From positions 1 to 12,682 of the forward strand of contig CANQNI010000030.1 of the NCBI GenBank assembly GCA_947625175.1: 12,682 bases of DNA, written 5' to 3'. The translations under genes were made by a program, and so were the position numbers. The notes below the pieces were generated by a model. It saw nothing but the letters and a program-made list of their open reading frames with translations, had not been told where the DNA came from and did not search any database. Shown here piece by piece: positions 1-6,220 of this stretch. This DNA comes from an uncultured Eubacteriaceae bacterium. GTDB lineage: Bacteria; Bacillota; Clostridia; Eubacteriales; Eubacteriaceae. Position 1 is the stretch's first letter, and every line of letters begins with the position of its first letter.

Positions 1-199
1 CACCAGCTTCTGATTGTAATTCAGAAACTGAAACGACTTCATCAAAAATATTCTTTCTTCCTGCTACCGACCAGGCATCAACAAATTCTGCCATCGGTGA
101 GGAAGGAGTGATTGGGAAAATACCGGCTACTTCGGTAAAAGCATAAGCATTATGAGCTGCAGCTTGGTTACCATCCATAGACTGCATTTTTTTTGCCAT
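1..199 (-). CDS. nifJ: Pyruvate:ferredoxin (flavodoxin) oxidoreductase, N-terminal fragment
   Basis: This is the first 66 codons of a gene that continues beyond the left edge. The product oxidatively decarboxylates pyruvate with CoA to acetyl-CoA, CO2 and reduced ferredoxin, in the cytoplasm. The fragment begins MAKKMQSMDGNQAAAHNAYA and continues with a FPITPSSPMAEFVDAW stretch and an ELQSEAG motif. This is the usual start of single-chain homodimeric PFOR, where the domain I segment containing ITPSSP contributes to the pyruvate/TPP site. The ATG at 199 has a strong SD (AAGGAGGG on the minus strand, 206-213) six bases away. The gene lies downstream of the polyphosphate:AMP phosphotransferase on the same strand but has a 160 bp gap with its own promoter candidates. 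The family is clear; cofactor domains and full length (about 1,170 residues in the family) cannot be seen here. Confidence 0.95.
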   Translation of the reverse strand, partial: MAKKMQSMDGNQAAAHNAYAFTEVAGIFPITPSSPMAEFVDAWSVAGRKNIFDEVVSVSELQSEAG

Positions 200-245
200 C
201 TAAAACCCTCCTTATTACGGTTTCAAATCACTATTTATACATCAA

Positions 246-281
246 ATTATAACATTATAAAAATAATATTAACTTGAACAA
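246..281 (-). promoter_or_regulatory. Candidate sigma-A promoter for pyruvate:ferredoxin oxidoreductase
   Basis: Two overlapping candidates read on the minus strand. One is an extended -10, TGTTATAAT, at 246-254. The other is TTGTTC (276-281), a 16 bp spacer and TATAAT (254-259). Either would give a leader of roughly 40-50 nt ending in the strong SD at 206-213. The surrounding DNA is almost pure A/T, so chance -10 matches are easy. The same TGTTATAAT string occurs at the argC promoter. Confidence 0.45.
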
Positions 282-297
282 TAATTAATATTAATTA
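282..297. repeat. Perfect 16-bp AT palindrome beside the pyruvate:ferredoxin oxidoreductase promoter
   Basis: TAATTAATATTAATTA is its own reverse complement and directly abuts the TTGTTC -35 candidate (276-281). Its position fits an operator for a dimeric regulator. It contains only A and T in an A/T-rich spacer, so chance is a serious alternative. It has no G or C and no T-tract, so it is not a good terminator. Confidence 0.35.
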
Positions 298-359
298 CTT
301 TTCCAATAATATATTATAATGTTAATCCTTTTCACATTAAAGAAAAATTAACATCAAAA

Positions 360-1838
360 TTATTTATTAATAGCTTTTCTGAGATATTTTAGAATTTCAG
401 AGATAACTTTAGTTCTAGCGTACCTCTTATCATCACCATTTACTATAATCCATGGAGCCTTTTTAGTTGAAGTTTCTTCAAACATCCGTTCTGCTGCCAT
501 TACATATTCACCACGTTTTTCGCGATTTCGCCAATCTTCTTCGGTAATTTTCCACTGTTTTTCCGGATTTTTTTCTCTTTCTTCAAAACGTCTCTTTTGT
601 TCTTCATCAGAAATATTCATCCAGAATTTTAATAGAACGGTCCCAAAATCAGTGAGTTGTTTTTCAAATTCTCTTATTTGGTTAAAAGCTTCTTCATATT
701 CTGCTTCTGTACATAATCCTTCAATTGGTTCAACTAAAACCCTGCCATACCATGTTCTATCAAAAATACTAAAGTGGCCTCTCTTAGGGACTGCATTCCA
801 ATAACGCCATAACCAATCATGAGCTTTTTCAACATCAGTTGGAGCAGAAGATGGATAAACCCGGTAACCCCGTGGGTCTAAATTTTTTGCAACTCTTTTA
901 ATAGCACCACCTTTACCTCCGGCATCAAAACCTTCAAAAGCTATCATAACTGGAATTCTGCGTCTAAAGACCATAAATTCTAATTCTCTTAATTCAGCCT
1001 GATATTCTTTAATAATTGGTTTATATAAACTTCTTGGAATAACATCTTCTGGGAAAAGTTGATTTAAAACTGATTGTTTTACCTGTTTTTCATTAACTTT
1101 GATGAGTGGGTGAAGTTTTGGTAGTTTTTCAGATTCTTTCTTCTTTATAGCTTGTTCTAATTGTTCAACTATAATTTTTAATACCTGAAAAGCAGCTAAT
1201 TTAGAATCTTTTCCACTAATAACGTACCAGGGAGCATCTTCCTTATTTGTTTCACCTATCATAAATTCCCATTGAGCTGCGATTTTATCGTAGTTTTCGT
1301 TTTCCTGCCAATCTTTCTTCGAAGCTCTAAAAGCAGCAATAGGATCATTTTCAAGTTGTTCAAGTCTCTTTTTCTGGGTTTTTTGACTTATGTTAATAAA
1401 GAATTTTAAAATAACATCTCCGTTGAGATACATTGAATTTTCATAATCTACAATCTGATTAATCAACTTTTTAACGGAAACATCATCAACTTTACTTCTA
1501 CGATAAACCTGTTCATAGTAAGATGAATCAAAAGTTACGATTTGTCCTTTAGCTGGTGAATGTGTCCAATAATAATACATTAATGGACGGTTGCGAATTT
1601 CGTGAGTTTGTCGTGGTTCATTATAGACGATAAAATTACGGGGATCTAAAGGAATCATTAGTTCATTAATAATATTACCTTTTCCTGCCGAATTCCAGCC
1701 ATCAATTAAAATAATTACAGGAATACCTAATTCTCGGATTTTCCTTTGAAGAGCACCGATTCGGAAACGAAGATTATCACGTTCCTCTTTGATCTCTTTC
1801 TTAGTTCCTTCTATAGAAACTTCATAATCTTTTAACAT
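360..1838 (-). CDS. pap: Polyphosphate:AMP phosphotransferase (two-domain PPK2, class II)
   Basis: The product transfers phosphate from inorganic polyphosphate to AMP, giving ADP; it is cytosolic. The 492-residue protein is two fused PPK2 domains, the layout and length of class II PPK2 enzymes. Numbering from the ATG, the N-terminal half has a Walker A-like GWNSAGKGN (about 47-55) and FDSSYYEQV (about 103-111). The C-terminal half has the canonical GFDAGGKGG (about 303-311) and FDRTWYGR (about 359-366). The N-half thus keeps the P-loop lysine but has lost the Arg/Trp of the DRTWY motif, so the C-half is probably the catalytic one, as known for this class. An in-frame TTG one codon upstream is rejected because it would sit only 3 nt from the GGAG at 1845-1848, whereas the ATG at 1838 is 6 nt away. 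No clear terminator follows the stop. Confidence 0.93.
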   Translation of the reverse strand: MLKDYEVSIEGTKKEIKEERDNLRFRIGALQRKIRELGIPVIILIDGWNSAGKGNIINELMIPLDPRNFIVYNEPRQTHEIRNRPLMYYYWTHSPAKGQIVTFDSSYYEQVYRRSKVDDVSVKKLINQIVDYENSMYLNGDVILKFFINISQKTQKKRLEQLENDPIAAFRASKKDWQENENYDKIAAQWEFMIGETNKEDAPWYVISGKDSKLAAFQVLKIIVEQLEQAIKKKESEKLPKLHPLIKVNEKQVKQSVLNQLFPEDVIPRSLYKPIIKEYQAELRELEFMVFRRRIPVMIAFEGFDAGGKGGAIKRVAKNLDPRGYRVYPSSAPTDVEKAHDWLWRYWNAVPKRGHFSIFDRTWYGRVLVEPIEGLCTEAEYEEAFNQIREFEKQLTDFGTVLLKFWMNISDEEQKRRFEEREKNPEKQWKITEEDWRNREKRGEYVMAAERMFEETSTKKAPWIIVNGDDKRYARTKVISEILKYLRKAINK

Positions 1839-1844
1839 CAATTA

Positions 1845-1848
1845 CTCC
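1845..1848 (-). promoter_or_regulatory. Ribosome binding site that decides the PPK2 start
   Basis: GGAG on the minus strand lies 6 nt from the ATG at 1838 and only 3 nt from the in-frame TTG at 1841, which favours the ATG. Confidence 0.6.
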
Positions 1849-1875
1849 GATTTAAACGTTATCAATATTAGATTT

Positions 1876-1905
1876 ATTATATTATTTTTTATAAAAAAAT
1901 GATAA
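1876..1905 (-). promoter_or_regulatory. Weak promoter candidate for the PPK2 gene
   Basis: A TATAAT (1876-1881) with TTATCA (1900-1905) 18 bp upstream reads toward the PPK2 gene. It lies just after the isocitrate dehydrogenase terminator, where a new promoter is needed. The -35 matches only four of six consensus bases and the region is A/T-rich. Confidence 0.3.
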
Positions 1906-1923
1906 TTTTAATAAAATAAATGG

Positions 1924-1954
1924 AAAAAGCTTTGAAGAATTTATCTCCAAAGCT
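1924..1954 (-). terminator. Intrinsic terminator of isocitrate dehydrogenase
   Basis: On the minus strand AGCTTTGGAGA, a TAAAT loop and TCTTCAAAGCT form an 11-bp stem with one G-T pair, followed directly by a run of T (1924-1927). It starts 10 nt after the icd stop codon. Confidence 0.85.
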
Positions 1955-1964
1955 CTAATTATAT

Positions 1965-3170
1965 CTATTCTGTTATATAAGATTTATACTTTTGATCTAG
2001 ATCAGGATCTTTTAAAGTTTCCTTTAAATATTCAGAAAACTCTGTTCCAGTTGCACCAGTATCCCGACCAGTTAATTCAACCTTCTTTTCAAAGTTACTA
2101 CAAATAGCTAAGGCTTTCTGTAATTTTTCAGCTTCTTTATTATAACCAATATGATCAAGAAGCATTCCAGCAGCTCTAATAATTGAAGAAGGATCTGCAT
2201 ATTGAGCTCTTCCTTCTTCGACCATCCGAGGTGCAGAGCCATGAATTGCTTCAAACATAGCATACTTCTTACCCATATTAATAGAACCTGCAGTTCCAAC
2301 TCCACCCTGCATTTCAGCAGCTTCGTCCGTTAAAATATCTCCATAGAGATTAGGTAAAACTAAAACTTTAAATTCTTTTCTTCTTTTTGGATCTATAAGT
2401 TTTGCTGTCATTATATCAATATACCAATCATCCATTTCAACATCAGGATACTCTTTAGCGATTTCCTTAGCTTTTTCTAGGAATTTTCCATCCGTTGTTT
2501 TAATGACATTAGCCTTAGTAACAACAGTAACTTTATTTTTTCCGGTCTTTTGGGCGTAGTCGAATGCTGCTCTAATAATTCTTTCGCTTCCTTGTTCTGT
2601 AGCAACAGTAAAGTCGATAGCTAAATCATCAGTAATATGTAAACCGTTCGAGCCTACAGCATAACCACCTTCAGTATTTTCGCGGTAGAAAGTCCAATCG
2701 ATTCCTTCTTCAGGTATTGATACCGGTCTAACATTAGCAAACAAATCTAGTGCTTTTCTCATGGCAACATTAGCACTTTCAATATTTGGCCAGCCGTCCC
2801 CTTCTCTTGGAGTCGTTGTAGGACCTTTTAGAATAACATCACATTCTTTTAATTCCTCTAAAACATCATCTGGAATTGCTTTATTATGTTCTGCTCTATT
2901 CTCAATTGTAAGACCATCAATTTCTTTAAATTTAATTCGTCCTTTTTTAACGTCTTCATCTAAAAGAAATCTTAAAATATCTTCAGCTTCTTTGGTTATA
3001 TATGGACCAATACCATCTCCACCAACAATACCTATAACTATTTCATCTTTATTATTAAAATCAGTAAAGTCCTCTTCCTGCTTTAATAATTCAACTCTTT
3101 CTAACTGTTGTTCAAGTAAATCCCCAAAAGCTTCTTTAGCTTCTTCAATTTCTTTAGCATAATTTGACAT
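1965..3170 (-). CDS. icd: Isocitrate dehydrogenase (isocitrate/isopropylmalate dehydrogenase family)
   Basis: The product oxidatively decarboxylates isocitrate to 2-oxoglutarate, the precursor of glutamate. The 401-residue protein has the beta-decarboxylating dehydrogenase fold: GGDGIGP at about 50-56, ESANVAMRK at 131-139 with the Ser/Asn/Arg set typical of isocitrate rather than isopropylmalate enzymes, then RPV (148-150) and YRENTEG (162-168). The catalytic lysine is K219 (TKAN) and the metal-binding aspartates are D252, D278 and D282 (YGDILTDEAAE). The nucleotide-site motif HGSAPRM (310-316) carries Arg where E. coli NADP-ICDH has Lys344 and where NAD enzymes usually have Asp, so the cofactor is uncertain, leaning to NADP. 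A charged extension of about 42 residues precedes the Rossmann start. The SD GAGG (3176-3179) is 5 nt from the ATG. The gene lies 41 bp after the HD gene, with a terminator hairpin between, and has its own terminator. Confidence 0.88.
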   Translation of the reverse strand: MSNYAKEIEEAKEAFGDLLEQQLERVELLKQEEDFTDFNNKDEIVIGIVGGDGIGPYITKEAEDILRFLLDEDVKKGRIKFKEIDGLTIENRAEHNKAIPDDVLEELKECDVILKGPTTTPREGDGWPNIESANVAMRKALDLFANVRPVSIPEEGIDWTFYRENTEGGYAVGSNGLHITDDLAIDFTVATEQGSERIIRAAFDYAQKTGKNKVTVVTKANVIKTTDGKFLEKAKEIAKEYPDVEMDDWYIDIMTAKLIDPKRRKEFKVLVLPNLYGDILTDEAAEMQGGVGTAGSINMGKKYAMFEAIHGSAPRMVEEGRAQYADPSSIIRAAGMLLDHIGYNKEAEKLQKALAICSNFEKKVELTGRDTGATGTEFSEYLKETLKDPDLDQKYKSYITE

Positions 3171-3179
3171 AATAACCTC

Positions 3180-3208
3180 AAAAAATAAGGAGGTATAAAT
3201 ACCTCCTT
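3180..3208 (-). terminator. SD/anti-SD hairpin terminator between the HD gene and icd
   Basis: On the minus strand AAGGAGGTAT, TT and ATACCTCCTT form a perfect 10-bp inverted repeat, followed by A and six T (3180-3185). It lies just after the HD gene stop, so it reads as that operon's intrinsic terminator, but it is also the leader of icd, whose SD starts one base after the T-run. The first arm is an ideal SD sequence and the second matches the 16S rRNA anti-SD tail. Confidence 0.8.
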
Positions 3209-3211
3209 GTA

Positions 3212-3751
3212 TTATAGTTTATAATTAATCTGCCCACTTAGGGACCAATATGGATGTTGAATAAAAGAAACAAAAAATTCTTTGATTGCAATTGTTGTAT
3301 CAACCCCGTTTACTACCCAACTTTCTGTATATTCAGGTTTATCTGGAGTTAATGGAAACATATGTTTTGAAATTATATCTTCTTCTAAATCAGAAATTTC
3401 AAAGAATTTCTGTGCATTTTGAGCTGCTGTTTTTGGATGAGTATATCCTTGCGTAACTTTAATTTTATTAAGACCTCTTTCTTCCTTACGAATTCTTCTT
3501 CTTTCTTCGAGTGGAGTATCAAAGAAGAAATCGTGAAGAAGAGCCCCTCTTGCTACAGCTCTTTCGTCTAAATGTAATTTTCGGGCGATAACAAATGAAT
3601 AATAAGCTACCGTTAGGGAATGATCAAAACGTTTAATCCCATGGTGCTTATAAGATTTTAAACCTTTAAAATATGGATGAATAATAATATCCTGAACATT
3701 GTCAATAAAATCTCTGCCATATTTTCGGTGTTCAAGAATAAAATTTATCAT
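3212..3751 (-). CDS. HD-domain protein, predicted metal-dependent phosphohydrolase
   Basis: A 179-residue cytosolic protein of the HD superfamily, which generally hydrolyses phosphate ester bonds of nucleotides or nucleic acids with bound metal. The metal ligands are visible in order: H44 (RFDHSL), H73-D74 (GALLHDFFFD), H105 (THPKTA), H130 (KHMFPL) and D151 (NGVDTT). The extra histidines between the HD pair and the last Asp suggest a two-metal site. No fused sensor, GGDEF or relA domain is present and I cannot name a substrate. The start has a modest SD (AAGG, 3759-3762) 7 nt from the ATG. It lies 44 bp after the YdbC-like gene on the same strand with no terminator between, so it is probably the last gene of the grx-ydbC-HD operon. 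The SD/anti-SD hairpin follows at once. Confidence 0.8.
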   Translation of the reverse strand: MINFILEHRKYGRDFIDNVQDIIIHPYFKGLKSYKHHGIKRFDHSLTVAYYSFVIARKLHLDERAVARGALLHDFFFDTPLEERRRIRKEERGLNKIKVTQGYTHPKTAAQNAQKFFEISDLEEDIISKHMFPLTPDKPEYTESWVVNGVDTTIAIKEFFVSFIQHPYWSLSGQINYKL

Positions 3752-3795
3752 TAAAAGACCTTATAATTAAAATATTGAATCAATTAAAAAGTAAT

Positions 3796-4017
3796 TTAAT
3801 CCAAGTCTAAATCATTTAAAATATCTCTTAGAGCTACTACTTCATCGGTAGTTAAAGTAATTCCCTTCCGACATCTTTCATGGCCTTTATTCCAGTCTCT
3901 AATATCGTATTTAGGTTCTCTGTTATTCCAACTGACTAAATTAAATTCTTTTTGCCAGCCACCATTACCTTCAGATAAAACATCAATTTCTTCTGTAATT
4001 TCAAATTCAAAAGCCAT
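3796..4017 (-). CDS. YdbC family PC4-like single-stranded-nucleic-acid-binding protein
   Basis: A 73-residue protein matching the YdbC family (formerly DUF2128), related to eukaryotic transcription cofactor PC4; family members form dimers that bind single-stranded DNA. Features seen are LSEGNGGWQKEFNLVSWN (about 14-31), PKYDIRDW (35-42) and KGITLT (51-56), followed by a C-terminal acidic helix. Length is normal for the family. The ATG at 4017 lies 4 nt after the glutaredoxin stop, and its SD (AGGGA, 4025-4029) is inside the end of that gene, so the two are co-transcribed and probably coupled. The biological role in bacteria is not well settled; transcription, replication or repair on single strands is plausible. 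Confidence 0.85.
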   Translation of the reverse strand: MAFEFEITEEIDVLSEGNGGWQKEFNLVSWNNREPKYDIRDWNKGHERCRKGITLTTDEVVALRDILNDLDLD

Positions 4018-4021
4018 AAAT

Positions 4022-4276
4022 TTATCCCTGAACTATTACCTCGAATTCATTATTATTTAATAATTCTTCTAAGTCAGAACTACCACCAATAAGTTCATCC
4101 CCTACAAAAACATATGGTACTGTATGCTGTCCATATTCTTTAGTGAGTTCTTCTTTCTTTTCGGGTGTATCTTCAATATCTATTTCTGTAAAATCGTAAC
4201 CATTTTCGTTTAAAAGTCTTTTAGCTTTTCTACAAAATGGACATGTATGCCAAGTATATAGAGTTATATCTTTCAT
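4022..4276 (-). CDS. Glutaredoxin (dithiol, CPFC active site)
   Basis: An 84-residue thioredoxin-fold protein that reduces disulfides or mixed disulfides with a low-molecular-weight thiol or a flavoprotein reductase. The redox motif is C12-P-F-C15, followed by the cis-proline loop TVP (52-54) and the GG...D motif (G64, G65, D68) used for thiol binding. This is the GrxC/NrdH-like single-domain layout at normal length. No reductase, ribonucleotide reductase or glutathione synthesis gene is in the window, so the electron donor is unknown. The ATG at 4276 has an SD (AGAGG) with a short 4-nt spacer. It is the first gene of a minus-strand operon with ydbC and the HD gene, divergent from upp. Confidence 0.92.
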   Translation of the reverse strand: MKDITLYTWHTCPFCRKAKRLLNENGYDFTEIDIEDTPEKKEELTKEYGQHTVPYVFVGDELIGGSSDLEELLNNNEFEVIVQG

Positions 4277-4296
4277 GGTTCCTCTTTAATAATTAT

Positions 4297-4325
4297 TTTA
4301 TATTAGTTTACCATACTAATTTTAA
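4297..4325 (-). promoter_or_regulatory. Candidate promoter of the glutaredoxin operon with an inverted repeat in the spacer
   Basis: On the minus strand TTAAAA (4320-4325), a 17-bp spacer and TATAAA (4297-4302) read toward glutaredoxin. The inverted repeat ATTAGT-N7-ACTAAT (4302-4307 and 4315-4320) fills the spacer, a position suited to an operator. I did not find an equally good plus-strand promoter for the divergent upp gene in this 89-bp gap. Confidence 0.45.
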
Positions 4326-4365
4326 GGGTACATTCATTTTAATAAAAATTTAAATAGAGGTTATT

Positions 4366-4995
4366 ATGAGTAAGGTTATTGAACTCAATCATCCTTTAGT
4401 AAAACATAAACTTACCCAGATCCGAAAGAAAGAAACTAATACTAATACATTCAGACAGATAGTTAATGAATTATCAACTATATTAGCCTATGAAGCAACC
4501 AAAGATTTAGAAGTAACTGATATTGAAATAGAAACTCCACTTGTTAAAACATTTCAACCCGAGCTTAGCGGAGAAAATATTGCAGTAGTTCCAATAATTC
4601 GAGCTGGTTTAGGAATGGTAGAAGGTTTTACCAATTTAATTCCAAATGCAAAAATAGGTCATATTGGATTATATAGAGATGAAGAAACTAAACAACCTAT
4701 TGAGTATTTTTTAAAACTCCCAAATGATATTGAAAACAGAGAAGTTTTTATTGTAGATCCAATGTTAGCTACTGGTGGTTCAGCTATAGCTGCTATTGAT
4801 ACTATTAAAAAATATACACAAAAACCGATTAAATTAGTTGATATTGTAGCGTGTCCTGAAGGAATCGAAGCTGTACAAAAAGCTCATCCAGATGTTGATA
4901 TCATAACAGCAACTATTGATGAAAAATTGAATGATGATAAATATATTCTACCTGGTCTTGGAGATGCAGGAGATAGATTATTTGGAACCTTATAA
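4366..4995 (+). CDS. upp: Uracil phosphoribosyltransferase
   Basis: The product salvages uracil with PRPP to UMP and pyrophosphate in the cytosol. The 209-residue protein has the usual length and starts MSKVIELNHPLVKHKLTQIR, typical of bacterial UPRTase. The PRPP loop is DPMLATGGSA (131-140), the R79 and GLYRDE (101-106) regions are in place, and the uracil-binding C-terminus YILPGLGDAGDRLFGT (193-208) is intact. The ATG has the SD GAGG 5 nt upstream; GAGGTTATTATG is identical around the icd start. It is a single-gene unit, divergent from glutaredoxin and convergent with argD, ending at a bidirectional terminator. No PyrR-type leader is seen. Confidence 0.98.
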   Translation: MSKVIELNHPLVKHKLTQIRKKETNTNTFRQIVNELSTILAYEATKDLEVTDIEIETPLVKTFQPELSGENIAVVPIIRAGLGMVEGFTNLIPNAKIGHIGLYRDEETKQPIEYFLKLPNDIENREVFIVDPMLATGGSAIAAIDTIKKYTQKPIKLVDIVACPEGIEAVQKAHPDVDIITATIDEKLNDDKYILPGLGDAGDRLFGTL

Positions 4996-5025
4996 AAAAG
5001 ATCCTGATTGCTCAGGATCTTTTTA
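4994..5025. terminator. Bidirectional intrinsic terminator between upp and argD
   Basis: A 13-bp perfect stem (4995-5007 with 5012-5024) around GATCCTGA/TCAGGATC has a TTGC loop and is flanked by A and T runs, so it gives a U-tail on both strands. It ends upp (plus) and argCJBD (minus). The last base of the upp stop lies in its left arm and the argD stop codon (5023-5025) overlaps its right arm, so the terminator occupies the entire convergent gap. Confidence 0.93.
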
Positions 5026-6219
5026 AATAGTAGCAAGAGATTTATCTAAGATATCTATTCCCTTTTTAATTTCTTCTTTAGTTATAATAAGCGGAGGAAC
5101 AAAACGGATAGTATTATTAGCGGCTGAAATAGTTAAGAGACCATTTTCCAGATTCTTATTAATAACCTCACCTGGTGCCTGTGTTAACTCTATTCCTAAA
5201 ATTAATCCTTCACCTCTTACATCCTTTATTAATTCAGGATACTTTTCTTTTAATTTATTTAATTCTTCCTTAAAATAAGAACCATTTTCTTTTACCTGAT
5301 TAAGTAATTCAGGATTAGAAAGTCTAGCAACAACATAGTTTACTACAGCAGTAGCTAAAGGATTTCCACCATAAGTCGTTCCATGAGTTCCCGCTGATAA
5401 GGTATCCCCAATTTCTTTATTTGCAAGACAAGCTCCAACTGGAAAACCAGAACCAATTCCTTTAGCCATAGTTACTATATCAGGTTTTACCTGATATAAA
5501 TCACAAGCAAGAAATTCACCTGTTCTACCAGCCCCACATTGAACTTCATCAAAAATTAATAGAGTATTAGTCTTATTACAGAGCTCTCTAACCTCTTTGA
5601 GATAATCTTTGTCAGCTGGAATAACCCCGCCTTCTCCTCTTATTGGTTCAAGAATTACTGCAGCGACATCCGATCCATCACCTAACTTTTCTTTTAGCTG
5701 ATTAATATCATTAAAATCTACATACTCAACATCTGGTAGCATAGGACCAAAATCCTTTTGGTATTCAGGTTGTCCTGTCGTGGTTAATGTTGCATATGTC
5801 CTACCATGAAAAGATCCATTCATGGAAATAATTTTAGTAGCATCTTTAGATTTATTCTGAATTTGATGTCTTCTGGCTAATTTTAGAGCACATTCATTGG
5901 CTTCTGCTCCACTATTAGTAAAAAAGACTTCATCAAAACCGGTAGCTTTTGATAAAGTTTCAGCAGCCTCTTTTAGCGGTTTACTATAATATAAGTTAGA
6001 AATATGCTGTAAATTACTAACTTGATCAGTTACTGTTTTAATTAATCCTTCATCTCCATATCCTAAAGAATTAACCGCAATTCCTCCCATAAAATCTATA
6101 TATTCATTATTGTCAGTATCATAAAGATAAACACCTTTACCATGATCTAAAACAATAGGAAAACGGTTATAGGTTGGAAATAAATATTCGTTATATTCAA
6201 TAATTTCTTGATTATCCAT
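5023..6219 (-). CDS. argD: Acetylornithine aminotransferase
   Basis: A PLP enzyme that transfers the amino group of glutamate to N-acetylglutamate 5-semialdehyde to form N-acetylornithine; many ArgD proteins also serve as N-succinyldiaminopimelate aminotransferase in lysine synthesis. The 398-residue protein has normal class III aminotransferase length and motifs: NSGAEANE (102-109, phosphate binding), FHGRT (137-141), FDEVQCGAGRTG (223-234), the PLP lysine K253 (MAKGIGSGFPVGA) and THGTTYGGNP (278-287). It is the last gene of argCJBD; its ATG is 1 nt after the argB stop, and the only SD-like stretch (AGGA) is about 16 nt away, so translation probably depends on the ribosome finishing argB. 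Its stop codon lies in the terminator stem. Confidence 0.96.
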   Translation of the reverse strand: MDNQEIIEYNEYLFPTYNRFPIVLDHGKGVYLYDTDNNEYIDFMGGIAVNSLGYGDEGLIKTVTDQVSNLQHISNLYYSKPLKEAAETLSKATGFDEVFFTNSGAEANECALKLARRHQIQNKSKDATKIISMNGSFHGRTYATLTTTGQPEYQKDFGPMLPDVEYVDFNDINQLKEKLGDGSDVAAVILEPIRGEGGVIPADKDYLKEVRELCNKTNTLLIFDEVQCGAGRTGEFLACDLYQVKPDIVTMAKGIGSGFPVGACLANKEIGDTLSAGTHGTTYGGNPLATAVVNYVVARLSNPELLNQVKENGSYFKEELNKLKEKYPELIKDVRGEGLILGIELTQAPGEVINKNLENGLLTISAANNTIRFVPPLIITKEEIKKGIDILDKSLATI

Positions 6220-6220
6220 A

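Noticed and set aside
1839..1841. TTG one codon upstream as the start of the PPK2 gene
   Set aside because: It would leave only 3 nt between SD and start; the adjacent ATG has 6 nt.
2108..2305. Minus-strand open frame of 65 codons inside icd
   Set aside because: It overlaps icd in another frame, has a low-complexity leucine/isoleucine composition, and lacks any family signal; it is a shadow of the real gene.
2761..3162. Plus-strand open frame of 133 codons opposite icd
   Set aside because: It is antisense to a well-supported gene and its serine-rich product is what the reverse strand of Glu/Lys-rich codons gives.
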